A stretch of DNA of 64,000 nucleotides from positions 496,001 through 560,000 of the forward strand of contig CAWDDG010000008.1 of assembly GCA_963801065.1 (NCBI GenBank), read 5' to 3'. The position numbers were made by a program, and so were the translations under genes. Numbering within the stretch: position 1 is the first letter of the stretch; each line of letters starts with the position of its first letter. This document shows positions 45,859 through 58,729 of the stretch, piece after piece. Below the pieces are notes generated by a model, which was given only the letters and a program-made list of their open reading frames with translations, had not been told where the DNA came from and did not search any database. This stretch comes from CAWDDG01 sp963801065 (GTDB lineage: Bacteria; Actinomycetota; Actinomycetes; Jiangellales; Jiangellaceae).

Positions 45859-46806
45859 ATGGCAGAGATCCTGGTTCTGGTCGACCACGTCGACGGGGCG
45901 GTGCGCAAGACGACCAGCGAGTTGCTGACGATCGCGGGGCGCGCCGGCGAGCCGTCGGCGGTCTTCATCGGCCCCGGGTACGAAGCTGCGAGGGACACGC
46001 TGGCGCGGTACGGCGCCGCGAAGGTGTACGTCGCGGATGCCCCAGAACTGTCCGAGTTCCTGGTGGCGCCGAAGGCGGAGGCGCTCGCGCAGATCGCCTC
46101 GTCGGCATCGCCCGCTGCGGTGCTGGTGACGTCCACGCCCGAGGGCAAGGAGATCGCGGCCCGGTTGGCCGTCAAGCTGGACTCCGGGATCATCACCGAC
46201 GCGGTCGACGTCGCCGCAGACCTGACGACGACCCAGTCGGTCTTCGCCGGTGCGTACACGGTGACGGCGAAGGTCACGCACGGGACGCCGATCGTCACGG
46301 TCAAGCCCAACTCGGTCACGCCGGAACCGGCGCCCGTGACTCCGGCCGAGGAGAAGGTCGAGATCATTGTCACCGCCGAGGCCAAGACCGCGAAGATCGT
46401 CGACCGCGCACCACGGGCCGCGACTGGGCGGCCGGAGCTGGCCGAAGCGGCGATCGTCGTGTCGGGCGGACGCGGCACGGCCGGCGACTTCGGACCCCTA
46501 GAGGCACTCGCCGACGCTCTGGGTGGCGCCGTGGGCGCTTCGCGTGCCGCCGTCGACTCGGGCTGGTACCCGCACGCCTACCAGGTCGGGCAGACCGGCA
46601 AGACGGTGTCGCCTCAGCTCTACATCGCCGCCGGCATCTCCGGTGCGATCCAGCACCGGGCCGGCATGCAGACGTCGAAGACCATCGTCGTGGTGAACAA
46701 GGACGCGGAGGCGCCGATCTTCGCGATGGCCGACTTCGGTGTCGTGGGCGACCTTCACAAGGTCCTTCCGCAGGCCACCGAGGAGATCGTCAGACGCAGA
46801 GCGTGA
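45859..46806 (+). CDS. etfA: Electron transfer flavoprotein alpha subunit
   Basis: A 315-residue EtfA that binds FAD. The N-terminal domain is [20 protein letters not shown]. The C-terminal FAD domain shows [60 protein letters not shown] and [20 protein letters not shown], all classical EtfA motifs. It has GGAGAGG about 5 bp before the ATG and is co-transcribed with etfB. In actinobacterial core synteny, etfBA precedes the cysteine desulfurase and mnmA genes, as here. Confidence 0.96.
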   Translation: MAEILVLVDHVDGAVRKTTSELLTIAGRAGEPSAVFIGPGYEAARDTLARYGAAKVYVADAPELSEFLVAPKAEALAQIASSASPAAVLVTSTPEGKEIAARLAVKLDSGIITDAVDVAADLTTTQSVFAGAYTVTAKVTHGTPIVTVKPNSVTPEPAPVTPAEEKVEIIVTAEAKTAKIVDRAPRAATGRPELAEAAIVVSGGRGTAGDFGPLEALADALGGAVGASRAAVDSGWYPHAYQVGQTGKTVSPQLYIAAGISGAIQHRAGMQTSKTIVVVNKDAEAPIFAMADFGVVGDLHKVLPQATEEIVRRRA

Positions 46807-46865
46807 GCCTCACCCTGGTTGCGGGGTGAAGGTGCCCTCCGAGACAGGTGGTGCCAGCACAATTT

Positions 46866-46880
46866 GCGGGCGAGGCCCGC
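46866..46880. terminator. Short GC hairpin downstream of etfA
   Basis: GCGGGC-GAG-GCCCGC is a perfect 6-3-6 stem-loop 60 bp past the etfA stop and 63 bp before the small secreted gene. There is no T-tract, so it is only a weak terminator candidate. Confidence 0.35.
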
Positions 46881-46942
46881 AGTCGCGTACAAATGACGCG
46901 AAATCGGCGCATGCGCGCCGCAACGACCGAGGGGGGCCTCGC

Positions 46943-47356
46943 ATGATTCACCGAACCGTCCGTCGCCTTGGCGCCGCCGGCGCCTTGGCAGCCGGCTTGA
47001 TCCTGGCCGGTGGGGGAGCCGCGCTCGCCCATGAGTGTTTCAACGCCAGCTCATCGGAGCAGGGCAACGCAGCCCGGGGTGAGCACTCGAAGAACTGGGA
47101 GTACGTGCCCAGCCAGTTCATCGTCGACGACGTCCTGTCCGAGATCGGGGGCACGCCGGAACAGCAGGAGTGCTTCACTTCGGGCGCGCTGGCGGCCCTC
47201 GGTGAGTCCGTCACCATCGGTGCCGGCCCGGCCAAGGGAACCGACGGCGTCGTCGCGTTCAACAGCCCGAACACCAGCGACGGCCGGGGCATCGACCACC
47301 TGTTCCCCGTGCTCGTCGGTGTGGCGTTGGACTGCGGGTACGAGCTCGACTTCTGA
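46943..47356 (+). CDS. Small secreted protein (137 aa), function unknown
   Basis: Signal peptide [20 protein letters not shown] then [11 protein letters not shown], with likely cleavage after ALA. The mature chain is about 107 residues with three cysteines ([38 protein letters not shown]). It contains [20 protein letters not shown], which suggests a conserved actinobacterial secreted family, but no function is recognised. A purine-rich GAGGGGGG lies about 8 bp before the ATG. It sits between etfA and the cysteine desulfurase gene as a lineage-specific addition. Confidence 0.8.
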   Translation: MIHRTVRRLGAAGALAAGLILAGGGAALAHECFNASSSEQGNAARGEHSKNWEYVPSQFIVDDVLSEIGGTPEQQECFTSGALAALGESVTIGAGPAKGTDGVVAFNSPNTSDGRGIDHLFPVLVGVALDCGYELDF

Positions 47357-47429
47357 ACCCGCCGGTGATCACCCGTTCCCGCAAGCGGTGAACGGACGCA
47401 TCGGTCGGCGACGTACCCTGAAGGCTGTC

Positions 47430-48629
47430 ATGACCGGTGTGCGCGTGTACCTCGACCACGCCGCGACGACTCCCGTCCTGCCCGAGGTGGTGGACGTCGT
47501 CGCGGCGCGGTTGCGCATGCTGGGCAATCCGTCGTCGCTGCACGCTTCGGGCCGGGCGGCGCGGAAGGTGGTGGAGGAGTCGCGCGAGAGCGTCGCCGCT
47601 GCGCTCGGCGCCCGGCCCAGCGAGGTCGTGTTCACCTCCGGCGGCACCGAGGCCGACAACCTGGCCGTGAAGGGCATGTTCTGGGCCCGCCGCGCCGCCG
47701 ATCCACGACGGATCCGGATCCTCGCCTCGGCGGTCGAGCACCACGCGGTCCTCGACGCCGTGCAGTGGCTGGCCGACGTCGAAGGCGCAACCGTCGAGTG
47801 GTTGCCGGTGGACCGGCTCGGTCGCCTCGATCTCGAGGCGCTTCATGCAGCGCTGGATCGTGAGCCGGAGACCGTCGCGATCGTGACAGTGATGTGGGCC
47901 AGCAACGAGGTCGGCACCGTCCAGCCGCTGTTCGACGTGGTCGCGGCTGCGCATGCTTATGGCGTTCCCGTTCACACCGACGCGGTTCAGGCGGTGGCTC
48001 AGCTTCCCGTCGACTTCGCCGCGAGCGGTCTCGACGCGATGACGGTCTCCGCGCACAAGGTGGGTGGCCCGATGGGGGTAGGGGCACTGGTCGTACGCCG
48101 CGAAGTCGACCTGGTCCCCGTCCTGCACGGGGGCGGGCAGGAGCGCGAGGTCCGCTCCGGCACGCTCGATGTGGCCGCGATCGCCGGCTTTGCGACGGCC
48201 GTCGAGGCGGCGACGGCAGCCCGTGCCGTGGAGGCGCCGCGGCTGGCGGCGCTGCGCGACGCCCTCGTCGAGGGGGTCCTCGCAGCCGTGCCCGACGCCG
48301 TGCTGAACGGTGACCCGGCCGCCGACGGACGGCTGCCCGGTAACGCCCACCTGTCCTTCCGCGGGTGCGAGGGCGATTCGCTGATGCTGCTCCTGGACGC
48401 CCGCGGGATCGAGTGCTCCACCGGGAGTGCGTGCTCGGCCGGCGTACCGGAGCCGTCGCACGTTCTGTTGGCCATGGGGGTGGATCCGCTGCTCGCCCGC
48501 GGCTCGCTGCGGTTCTCGCTGGGACACACGTCGACGGAGGCGGACGTGGCGGCGGTCGCCGAGGCGATCGGCCCGGTGGTCGAGCGCGCCCGGGTCGCGG
48601 GCATGGTCAATCTCGCACGGGTGAGCTGA
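47430..48629 (+). CDS. Cysteine desulfurase (NifS/IscS family)
   Basis: A PLP enzyme that moves sulfur from cysteine to Fe-S and thio-modification pathways. In 399 residues it has the N-terminal [17 protein letters not shown] and [17 protein letters not shown], the PLP-contacting [13 protein letters not shown] and [14 protein letters not shown]. The Schiff-base lysine is in [18 protein letters not shown] and the catalytic loop Cys in [20 protein letters not shown] (class I type). It is followed after 1 bp by mnmA, which needs persulfide sulfur, so it is probably the dedicated donor for tRNA 2-thiouridine. Confidence 0.95.
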   Translation: MTGVRVYLDHAATTPVLPEVVDVVAARLRMLGNPSSLHASGRAARKVVEESRESVAAALGARPSEVVFTSGGTEADNLAVKGMFWARRAADPRRIRILASAVEHHAVLDAVQWLADVEGATVEWLPVDRLGRLDLEALHAALDREPETVAIVTVMWASNEVGTVQPLFDVVAAAHAYGVPVHTDAVQAVAQLPVDFAASGLDAMTVSAHKVGGPMGVGALVVRREVDLVPVLHGGGQEREVRSGTLDVAAIAGFATAVEAATAARAVEAPRLAALRDALVEGVLAAVPDAVLNGDPAADGRLPGNAHLSFRGCEGDSLMLLLDARGIECSTGSACSAGVPEPSHVLLAMGVDPLLARGSLRFSLGHTSTEADVAAVAEAIGPVVERARVAGMVNLARVS

Positions 48630-48630
48630 G

Positions 48631-49773
48631 ATGCGTGTCCTGGCCGCCATGTCCGGCGGCGTCGACTCCGCGGTGGCCGCTGCGAGGTGTGTCGAGGCGG
48701 GGCACGACGTCACTGGTGTGCACCTCGCCCTGTCGCCCAACCCCGTGTCGTTCCGGAGCGGCGCCCGCGGGTGCTGCACGCTGGAGGATGCGCGTGACGC
48801 TCGTCGCGCCGCCGACGTGCTCGGCATCCCTTTCTACGTCTGGGACCTCGCGGAGCGGTTCCGGGCCGAGGTCGTCGACGACTTCGTCGCCGAGTACGCT
48901 GCCGGCCGTACGCCGAACCCCTGCTTGCGTTGCAACGAGAAGATCAAGTTCGCGGCCGTCCTGGACCGGGCGCTTGCGCTCGAATTCGACGCCGTCTGCA
49001 CCGGACACTACGCACAGGTCTTGCGAGGTGTCGTGCCCGGCGCGGCCGGTCCTGAGCTGCACCGCGCCGCCGACCCGGCCAAGGACCAGTCGTACGTGCT
49101 CGGCGTGCTGACGGGTGACCAGTTGGCGCACGCGGTGTTCCCACTGGGCAACACGCTGAAGGCCGACGTCCGGGCCGAGGCGTCCCGGCGCGGGCTGGCC
49201 GTGGCGCGCAAGCCCGACAGTCACGACATCTGCTTCATCGCCGACGGCGACACCGCTGGCTTCCTGCGTCGTCGGCTTGGCGAGGCTCCGGGCGACATCG
49301 TCGACCAGGCAGGCCAGCCGGTCGGCTCGCACGACGGCGCGTACGCGTACACGGTGGGCCAGCGACGCGGCCTGCAACTGGGCCATCCGGCCCCGGACGG
49401 CGAGCCTCGTTACGTGCTGGACATCTCGCCGGTGGACCGGCGGATCACCGTCGGACCGGCCGAGGCGCTAGGAATCGACGAGGTGGTCGGCGTGCAGGCG
49501 CGGTGGTGCGGTGAATCGCCCGAAGCGTCGTTCGAGTGCCTCGCGCAGTACCGCGCGCACGGCACGCCGGTGCCCGCCCACGCGACGTGGGACGGTGAGG
49601 CCCTGACGGTTCGCTTCGCCTCGGCTCAGCACGGGGTCGCACCCGGCCAGGCGGTCGTCCTCTACGACGGGACGCGCGTCATCGGTTCGGCCACGATCGA
49701 CCGAACCGGCCGTCAGGGCGCCACGAATATCGCGACCAGGGTGACGATGTCGGCATCACGCAGGACGCGCTGA
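48631..49773 (+). CDS. mnmA: tRNA-specific 2-thiouridylase MnmA
   Basis: It makes 2-thiouridine at position 34 of tRNAs for Lys, Glu and Gln using ATP and persulfide. The 380-residue protein opens [20 protein letters not shown] (PP-loop). The first active Cys lies in [18 protein letters not shown] (Cys101) and the partner Cys in [16 protein letters not shown] (near 200). [21 protein letters not shown] and the C-terminal beta-barrel ([14 protein letters not shown]) are present. It starts 1 bp after the cysteine desulfurase stop, so they form an operon. Its last 61 bp overlap the end of the convergent hydrolase gene. Confidence 0.96.
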   Translation: MRVLAAMSGGVDSAVAAARCVEAGHDVTGVHLALSPNPVSFRSGARGCCTLEDARDARRAADVLGIPFYVWDLAERFRAEVVDDFVAEYAAGRTPNPCLRCNEKIKFAAVLDRALALEFDAVCTGHYAQVLRGVVPGAAGPELHRAADPAKDQSYVLGVLTGDQLAHAVFPLGNTLKADVRAEASRRGLAVARKPDSHDICFIADGDTAGFLRRRLGEAPGDIVDQAGQPVGSHDGAYAYTVGQRRGLQLGHPAPDGEPRYVLDISPVDRRITVGPAEALGIDEVVGVQARWCGESPEASFECLAQYRAHGTPVPAHATWDGEALTVRFASAQHGVAPGQAVVLYDGTRVIGSATIDRTGRQGATNIATRVTMSASRRTR

Positions 49774-50627
49774 TGCCCGAGGCCGGTCGTCGAGACCAGG
49801 TCTGCCTGCGGCCACGACGCGACCAGCCGTTCGGCCTCGTCGTACGGGACCTCCTTGTCGTCCCGGTCGTGGACGACAAGCGTGGGCGGCATGGTGGCTC
49901 GGTCCGGCATGGCCAGCAGGTCGAAGTCGGACATCGGCCGGCCCACCATCGCCTCGAGGCGCCGCACCAGTCCGATCCTGGTGCGTTCGGAGAAGCCCAG
50001 TGTGGTCGCCATGTCACGGGTGTGGACGATCGGCTCGACGGTCGGAGCGACGAAACCGAGCTTCGGAACCTCGAGGCCGTCGTGCACGGCCACGGCCGCG
50101 GCGGCGCAGCCCAGTGAATGTGCGATGACCCCGGCCGGTTTCCCATGCCTGTCGACGACGGCGCGCAAGGCCTCGGCCATCTCGGGCAGCGTGCTTCGTC
50201 GTGCGCCGAGAACGCCGGGGCCGGACTCACCGTGGCTGGGTGCGTCGAATGCGACCACCTTGTAGCCGCGAGCCAGCAGGGGCTCGACGAAGGCGCCCAG
50301 CTGGCCACGCCACCCCCCCCAGCCGTGTACCAGGTAGACGGGCAGGCCCTCCCCCCACGTCTCGGTCACGATCCGCCGTCCGTCGTTCATGGTGACTGTC
50401 GACACCTCGCTCGGCGAGACGAATAGCCCGGGGATCGGACGGTCGTCGCGGCGCCGCCCGTTGTCCGTGGGCACTGTGCACCACAGGCGTGCTGCAAGAC
50501 GCGCGCTGAGCGGCGGAGCGATGAGGTCGAGCGTGCGGAAGGCGGCCCGAATCGGAGCGAGCCCGACGCCACCGGAGGGACGAACGGTCGTGCTTTTCTG
50601 CGGTGCGAGGGATGCACTGTTGGCCAT
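49713..50627 (-). CDS. Alpha/beta hydrolase
   Basis: A 304-residue alpha/beta hydrolase. The oxyanion region is [14 protein letters not shown], followed by [15 protein letters not shown], the nucleophile motif AHSLGC (G-V-I-A-H-S-L-G), the acid in [20 protein letters not shown], and His in [17 protein letters not shown]. The N-terminal 60 residues are an extension before the fold. The start is ATG 50627, 12 bp after the tetR-type gene on the same strand, so that regulator probably controls it. The 3' end runs 61 bp into mnmA on the opposite strand. Confidence 0.88.
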   Translation of the reverse strand: MANSASLAPQKSTTVRPSGGVGLAPIRAAFRTLDLIAPPLSARLAARLWCTVPTDNGRRRDDRPIPGLFVSPSEVSTVTMNDGRRIVTETWGEGLPVYLVHGWGGWRGQLGAFVEPLLARGYKVVAFDAPSHGESGPGVLGARRSTLPEMAEALRAVVDRHGKPAGVIAHSLGCAAAAVAVHDGLEVPKLGFVAPTVEPIVHTRDMATTLGFSERTRIGLVRRLEAMVGRPMSDFDLLAMPDRATMPPTLVVHDRDDKEVPYDEAERLVASWPQADLVSTTGLGHQRVLRDADIVTLVAIFVAP

Positions 50628-50639
50628 GATCGTGTGCTC

Positions 50640-51242
50640 CTAGGACGGGTCGGGTCGGGTGCGGGCAGCGGCCAGCAGGGCTTCGACCGCGTTGCGGGCC
50701 CGGGTCTCGGCCGCTCGATCGTCCAGCAGCCGATTGGCCTGGTAGAAGGCGAGCATCACGCCGTTGAGGTCGCTCGCGAACTGCTCGGGGTCCGCGTCGT
50801 CGCGGAAGTGCCCCTCGGTGATGCCGGTCCGGAAGATCTGGGCAATGGAGTCCTGGAGGTCCCGGTGATCGCGGACGAGCTGGTCACGTACGGGCCCGAC
50901 CTGCTCGTCGAACTCGGTCGCAGCCTTGACGAACAGGCAGCCTCCGGGCATCCGCGCCCGGCCACAGGCCAGCCACTGCTCGAAGAGCGCTCGGACCCGG
51001 GGCTCTCCGCGAGGCATGGAGAGCGCGGGCCGGACGACCGTGTCGATGAACTCGGCCCTGGCCTGCGCGAGCACCTCGAGCTGTAGCGACTCCTTGGAGC
51101 CGAAGTGGGCGAACAGCCCGCTCTTTGACATCCGGGTGCCAGTCGCGAGGGCACCGATGGACAGCCCACCGAGCCCGACCCGGTAGGCGACCTCCACACC
51201 GTGATGCAGGATCGCCTGGCGGGTCAGCGCGCCCTTGCTCAT
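50640..51242 (-). CDS. TetR/AcrR-family transcriptional regulator
   Basis: A 200-residue regulator. The N-terminal HTH reads MSKGALTRQAILHHGVEVAY then LSIGALATGTRMSKSGLFAH and FGSKESLQLEVL, the typical TetR_N pattern. The ligand-binding domain contains RMPGGCLFVKAATEFDEQVG, typical of the TetR_C_33/YbiH-like subgroup. It is the first gene of an operon with the alpha/beta hydrolase. A palindrome, ACGATCGT, sits 15 bp upstream of the ATG and overlaps a plausible promoter, consistent with autoregulation. Confidence 0.92.
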   Translation of the reverse strand: MSKGALTRQAILHHGVEVAYRVGLGGLSIGALATGTRMSKSGLFAHFGSKESLQLEVLAQARAEFIDTVVRPALSMPRGEPRVRALFEQWLACGRARMPGGCLFVKAATEFDEQVGPVRDQLVRDHRDLQDSIAQIFRTGITEGHFRDDADPEQFASDLNGVMLAFYQANRLLDDRAAETRARNAVEALLAAARTRPDPS

Positions 51243-51251
51243 TGGGCAACA

Positions 51252-52598
51252 TTAGCACGATCGTTCGTTTACGCCAAGCGGCACGGACCGTGGCTCTGGA
51301 CGCAGCCACAGGCCGTCGCGCGGGCGCAGGGTGATCAGCGGTTCGAGCCGCAGCGGCCGTTGTGGGTCCGGCTGCAGGCGCCAGCGCTGGACGATGGTGG
51401 CCAGGGCGAGCACTGCCTCGGTCCACGCGAACCCCTCGCCGATGCACATGCGCACGCCCGCTCCGAACGGAAAGAACGCCCACCTGGGTCGGTCACGATC
51501 GGCGTCGGACCACCGGCCGGGATCGAAGCGGTCCGGGTGTGGCCACCAACGGGGATCGCGGTGAACGACCCATTGGGGCAGCACGACAAGGTCACCGGAG
51601 GGCACGATGTGGTCTCCGACCGGATGGTCCTCGATGGCCTGCCGGCCCATTGCCCATGACGGTGGGTAAAGCCTCAGCGCCTCCGCGACGACCGACCTGC
51701 ACGTCGGCAGCCGGTCCACGTCGCCCGGGCGAGGCAGCGAGCCACGCAGCACGTCGTCCACCTCGGCACGCACGCGCGCGTCGACGTCGGCGTCGTGCGC
51801 CAACAGGTGCAGCGCGAACGCCAGCGCGTTGGCGGTCGTCTCGTGCCCGGCCAGCAGCAGTGTCACCGCCTGATCCCGGATCTCTTCGTCGGAGAATCGG
51901 TTTCCGCTGTCGTCCAGGATGAGGGCGGACAGCAGATCGCCGGCATCGACACCCACCGTCCGCCGCTTGACGATCATGTCGTCGACGAGCTCACGCATGC
52001 TCGCCCGGCCACGGCGCAGCCGTCGCGCCGGACCAACGGGGATGTGCTGCAGGCGCCAGCCGAACGGGACGAAGGCAAGCCGGTAGGCGCTCAGCAGGTC
52101 GGCGACGGCCCGCTCGACTGTCGCGACGTCGGCGTCCACATCGGTGCCGAGCAGCGTGATGCCGGCCGTCCTCAGCGTCATGCGGACGGTCTCGGCGTGG
52201 ACGTCGACGGGAGCGGCAGCGGTCCACCGTCCGGCGGCGGCCGCGGCCTGCGCGGTCATCACCTCGGCGTATCCCTTGATCCGGTCGGGATGGAAGGCCG
52301 ACTGGACCAGTCGACGGTGATGACGGTGGACGTCGCCCTCGGCGGTGAGCAGCCCGTCACCAAGCACGATGCGTGCCCGCTGTAGCACCGGACCCTTCCG
52401 GAAGTGACTCGCCTTCGTCACCAGGACGTCGCGAACGTGATCCGGGTGCGACAGCAACCACGCCCGGTGCGGGCCGATGCGGAACACGGCCACGTCGCCG
52501 TGCTCGCGGGCCAGGCCGGTCAGGAAGCCCAGCCGGTCGGCCTGGAAGGCCAGCAGGTCGCCCACCAGTGGAAGGGAGCGGCGAGCGAGGACAGCCAT
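51252..52598 (-). CDS. Cytochrome P450
   Basis: A 448-residue haem monooxygenase. ATG 52598 gives MAVLARRSLPLVGDLLAFQA; an in-frame ATG at 52637 would add 13 residues. The I-helix shows TLLLAGHETTANALAFAL (acid-alcohol pair replaced by His-Glu-Thr-Thr, still standard). The K-helix E-x-x-R is in VVAEALRLYPPSWAMGR, the PERF-like motif in PDRFDPGRW, and the haem loop in AFFPFGAGVRMCIGEGFAWT with the proximal Cys. It resembles CYP102/CYP110-type or bacterial class E enzymes that use fatty-acid-like substrates. No ferredoxin gene is adjacent. It ends 10 bp before the TetR gene start on the same strand but has its own divergent promoter region with the MetE-like gene. Confidence 0.93.
   Translation of the reverse strand: MAVLARRSLPLVGDLLAFQADRLGFLTGLAREHGDVAVFRIGPHRAWLLSHPDHVRDVLVTKASHFRKGPVLQRARIVLGDGLLTAEGDVHRHHRRLVQSAFHPDRIKGYAEVMTAQAAAAAGRWTAAAPVDVHAETVRMTLRTAGITLLGTDVDADVATVERAVADLLSAYRLAFVPFGWRLQHIPVGPARRLRRGRASMRELVDDMIVKRRTVGVDAGDLLSALILDDSGNRFSDEEIRDQAVTLLLAGHETTANALAFALHLLAHDADVDARVRAEVDDVLRGSLPRPGDVDRLPTCRSVVAEALRLYPPSWAMGRQAIEDHPVGDHIVPSGDLVVLPQWVVHRDPRWWPHPDRFDPGRWSDADRDRPRWAFFPFGAGVRMCIGEGFAWTEAVLALATIVQRWRLQPDPQRPLRLEPLITLRPRDGLWLRPEPRSVPLGVNERSC
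51257..51264. promoter_or_regulatory. Palindrome ACGATCGT upstream of the TetR gene
   Basis: A perfect 8-bp palindrome, 15 bp upstream of the TetR-type start, with flanking AACG on one side and TGCTAAT on the other when read toward the gene. TAATGT next to it resembles a -10 box. A self-regulatory operator is plausible. It also lies at the 3' end of the P450 gene, so the site overlaps coding sequence. Confidence 0.4.
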
Positions 52599-52649
52599 GG
52601 CAGCCAACGCTACGAGCCGCTCCCCGACCGACGACATAGGGTCGGCGAC

Positions 52650-55908
<3,259 letters not shown>

Positions 55909-55913
55909 CGCCG

Positions 55914-58025
55914 ATGTTCGACGAAGCCGAGGGGCTGCTGCGGCGTCTGGTGGGCGACCCGGCGGCGGCCTTTCGCGAAGGCCAGTGGGACGCGGTACGC
56001 GACCTGGTCCAACACCGTCGCCGGGTCTTGGTGGTGCAGCGGACCGGCTGGGGGAAGTCGGCAGTGTATTTCGTCGCGACCGGCATGCTGCGGACGCGGG
56101 GTCATGGGCCCACCGTGATCGTGTCGCCACTGTTGGCCCTGATGCGTGATCAGATCGCGGCCGGCGTGCGCGCCGGGCTGCGAGCGGTCACCATGAACTC
56201 CGCCAACGCCGACGAGTGGGGCGAGGTCGCCAAGGCCCTCGCCGACGACTCCGTCGACGTGCTGCTGGTCAGTCCGGAGCGGCTCAACAATCCGCGGTTC
56301 CGTGAAGAGCAACTCCCCGGCCTGTCCGAGCGCGCCGGGTTGCTCGTCGTCGACGAAGCACATTGCATCTCCGACTGGGGCCACGACTTTCGGCCGGACT
56401 ATCGCCGCATCCGCGACCTCCTGACCCTCCTGCCGCCGGGCACGCCGGTTCTGGCAACGACCGCGACGGCCAATGCGCGGGTGGTCGCCGACGTCGCCGA
56501 GCAGCTCGGCGCAGGCGGTGCCGACGTCTCGACGGTCCGCGGTTCGCTGGCCCGCCAGGGGTTGCGGCTGGGCGTACTGAACCTGCCGCGCGCCGCGGAT
56601 CGTCTCGGCTGGCTCGCGGCACACCTGGACGACCTGCCGGGCAACGGCATCGTCTACACGCTGACCGTCTCGGCGGCCGAGGATCTCGCGGCCTTGTTGC
56701 AGGAGGCCGGCCACAAGGTCCGCGCCTATACGGGCCGCACCGAACCCGCCGACCGGGTCGAGGCCGAACAGGCGCTGCGCGACAACGCGGTCAAGGCGCT
56801 GGTCGCCACCAGCGCGCTGGGAATGGGCTTCGACAAGCCCGATCTCGGGTTCGTCGTGCATCTCGGCGCGCCCGCTTCTCCGGTCGCGTATTACCAGCAG
56901 GTCGGCCGCGCCGGACGGGCCACGGAACATGCCGACGTGCTGTTGTTGCCCGGTGTCGAGGATGCCGACATCTGGCACTACTTCGCGACGGTCTCGATGC
57001 CACGGAAGGAGCAGGCGCGGGAGGTCATCGACGCGCTGGCCGCCCGCGGTGCCGATGCGCCGATGTCGACTGCGGTGCTGGAGACCGTGGTCGACGTCCG
57101 GCGGTCGAGGCTGGAGCTCCTGCTCAAGGTGCTCGACGTCGACGGCGCCGTGCGGCGGGTCAGCGGCGGTTGGGTGGCGACCGGTGAGCCATGGCGGTAC
57201 GACAGCGACCGTTACGCCCGGGTGGCGTCAGCACGCGCCGCCGAGGCCGACTCGATGCGCGCGTACCTTCGCGGCGAACGATGCCGGATGGCGTTCTTGC
57301 AGGACGCCCTCGACGATCACAGCGCCGCCGACTGCGGCGCGTGCGACGTGTGTGCCGATCCGTGGTATCCGACGGAGGTACCCGCCACAGCGCGCGCGAG
57401 TGCTGAGCACCGCCTCCGCCGAGCGGGTATTCCGGTCGAGTCGCGGGTCCAGTGGCCTGCCGGGATGGCCCGCCTCGGCGTCGATGTGGCGGGGCGGATC
57501 GCGGCCGCCGAGCGTTGCGAAGCGGGGCGGGTCGTCGCGCGGCTCACCGACCTCGGCTGGGGCCAACGGCTGCGCGCGGCATTGGGACGCGGGGCTCCGG
57601 ACGCACCGGTGGACCAGGCATTGCTGGCCGCATGTGTCGACGTACTGCGGGACTGGCCCTGGGAGCGCCGCCCGGACGCCGTCGTCTCGATGCCCTCCCG
57701 GAGGCGACCGGCGCTGATTCGGTCAGTCGCGGCTCACCTGGCCGGCGTCGGTCGGTTACCCGACCTCGGTCAGCTCGGTTTCACCGACGCGCGGGCTCCG
57801 ATCGGACCCGGTGGCAACAGCGCCTTCCGTCTCCGCGACGTCTGGGAGGCGTGGACGGTACCAGCCGGAATGCGAGCAGATCTGGCCGCCCTGGGGCCGT
57901 CGCCGGTGGTCTTGCTCGTCGACGACCTTGTCGACTCCCGGTGGACCGTCACCGTCGCTGGTCGGGCACTTCGCATGGCTGGGGCTGGGGCCGTCCTCCC
58001 GTTCGCGCTCGCCCAGGCGGCCTGA
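55914..58025 (+). CDS. RecQ-family DNA helicase fused to a phosphoribosyltransferase-like domain
   Basis: An SF2 DNA helicase with a C-terminal PRTase-type domain, 703 residues. Walker A is VVQRTGWGKSAVYFVAT (near 43), motif II VVDEAHCISDWGHDFRPDYR (near 147), motif III ATTATA and motif VI QQVGRAGRA. The RecQ zinc site follows (CRMAFLQDALDDHSAADCGA, CDVC). An RQC-like linker leads to VVSMPSRRRPALIRSVAAHL and the PRPP-binding loop PSPVVLLVDDLVDSRWTVTV (near 660), as in type I phosphoribosyltransferases and ComF. Similar fusions are known in actinobacteria; the role of the second half is unknown. It starts 5 bp after ligA, so it is probably in the same transcript. Confidence 0.88.
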   Translation: MFDEAEGLLRRLVGDPAAAFREGQWDAVRDLVQHRRRVLVVQRTGWGKSAVYFVATGMLRTRGHGPTVIVSPLLALMRDQIAAGVRAGLRAVTMNSANADEWGEVAKALADDSVDVLLVSPERLNNPRFREEQLPGLSERAGLLVVDEAHCISDWGHDFRPDYRRIRDLLTLLPPGTPVLATTATANARVVADVAEQLGAGGADVSTVRGSLARQGLRLGVLNLPRAADRLGWLAAHLDDLPGNGIVYTLTVSAAEDLAALLQEAGHKVRAYTGRTEPADRVEAEQALRDNAVKALVATSALGMGFDKPDLGFVVHLGAPASPVAYYQQVGRAGRATEHADVLLLPGVEDADIWHYFATVSMPRKEQAREVIDALAARGADAPMSTAVLETVVDVRRSRLELLLKVLDVDGAVRRVSGGWVATGEPWRYDSDRYARVASARAAEADSMRAYLRGERCRMAFLQDALDDHSAADCGACDVCADPWYPTEVPATARASAEHRLRRAGIPVESRVQWPAGMARLGVDVAGRIAAAERCEAGRVVARLTDLGWGQRLRAALGRGAPDAPVDQALLAACVDVLRDWPWERRPDAVVSMPSRRRPALIRSVAAHLAGVGRLPDLGQLGFTDARAPIGPGGNSAFRLRDVWEAWTVPAGMRADLAALGPSPVVLLVDDLVDSRWTVTVAGRALRMAGAGAVLPFALAQAA

Positions 58026-58031
58026 GCGGCA

Positions 58032-58673
58032 TCAGGCCTTCAACCAGGTGAGCACCGCGAGCACACGGCGGTGGTCGTCGTCCGACGGCGGAAGGTCGAG
58101 CTTGGCGAAGATCGACGAGATGTGCTTTTCCACGGCGCCCCCTGTCACGACGAGCTTCCGGGCGATGGCCACGTTCGTCCGACCCTCGGCCATGAGGCCC
58201 AGCACCTCTCGCTCGCGGGCCGTGAGCTCGTCCAGCGGATCGCGGCGGCGACGGGCGAAGAGCTGCGCGACGACCTCGGGGTCGAGGACCGTGCCGCCCG
58301 AGGCGACCCGCTCGAGGGCATCGGAGAGGTCGGCCAGTCTCGAGACCCGATCCTTGAGCAGGTAGCCGACGCCGCCGGCGCCGTCGGCGAGCAGGTCGCC
58401 GGCGTACGACTCCTCGACGTACTGCGACAGGACGAGCACGCCGGTTCCGGGCACCTGGCGGCGTGCTTCGATGGCGGCCCGGAGCCCCTCGTCGGTGAAC
58501 GACGGCGGCATCCGGACGTCCACAATGGCGACATCGGGGCGGTGCTCGACGACGGACCCGACGAGCGCGTCGCCGTCGCCGACCGCGTCGACGACCTCGC
58601 AGCCGGCCTCGCCGAGCAGCCTGACCAACCCCTCGCGGAGCAGCATGGAATCCTCGGCGAGCACCACGCGCAT
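58032..58673 (-). CDS. NarL/LuxR-family response regulator
   Basis: A 213-residue two-component regulator. ATG 58673 gives MRVVLAEDSMLLREGLVRLL with acidic-pocket Glu7-Asp8, phospho-acceptor Asp52 in VAIVDVRMPPSFTDEGLRA, and Lys near 104 in VGYLLKDRV. The C-terminal LuxR HTH reads LTAREREVLGLMAEGRTNVA then IARKLVVTGGAVEKHISSIF. It faces the cognate-type histidine kinase at 59.8 kb, from which it is separated by an unrelated AlkZ-like gene on the other strand. Confidence 0.93.
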   Translation of the reverse strand: MRVVLAEDSMLLREGLVRLLGEAGCEVVDAVGDGDALVGSVVEHRPDVAIVDVRMPPSFTDEGLRAAIEARRQVPGTGVLVLSQYVEESYAGDLLADGAGGVGYLLKDRVSRLADLSDALERVASGGTVLDPEVVAQLFARRRRDPLDELTAREREVLGLMAEGRTNVAIARKLVVTGGAVEKHISSIFAKLDLPPSDDDHRRVLAVLTWLKA

Positions 58674-58729
58674 GACCCAGAACGCTAGCGGCCCATCAGA
58701 CCCGGCCGTGGTCGGGCAGCATGTGACCA

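Noticed and set aside
44217..46478. A 753-codon open frame opposite etfB and etfA
   Set aside because: It is a third-position GC shadow. Only its last 237 codons, opposite no gene, show methyltransferase motifs; the rest is low-complexity Ser/Thr/Ala.
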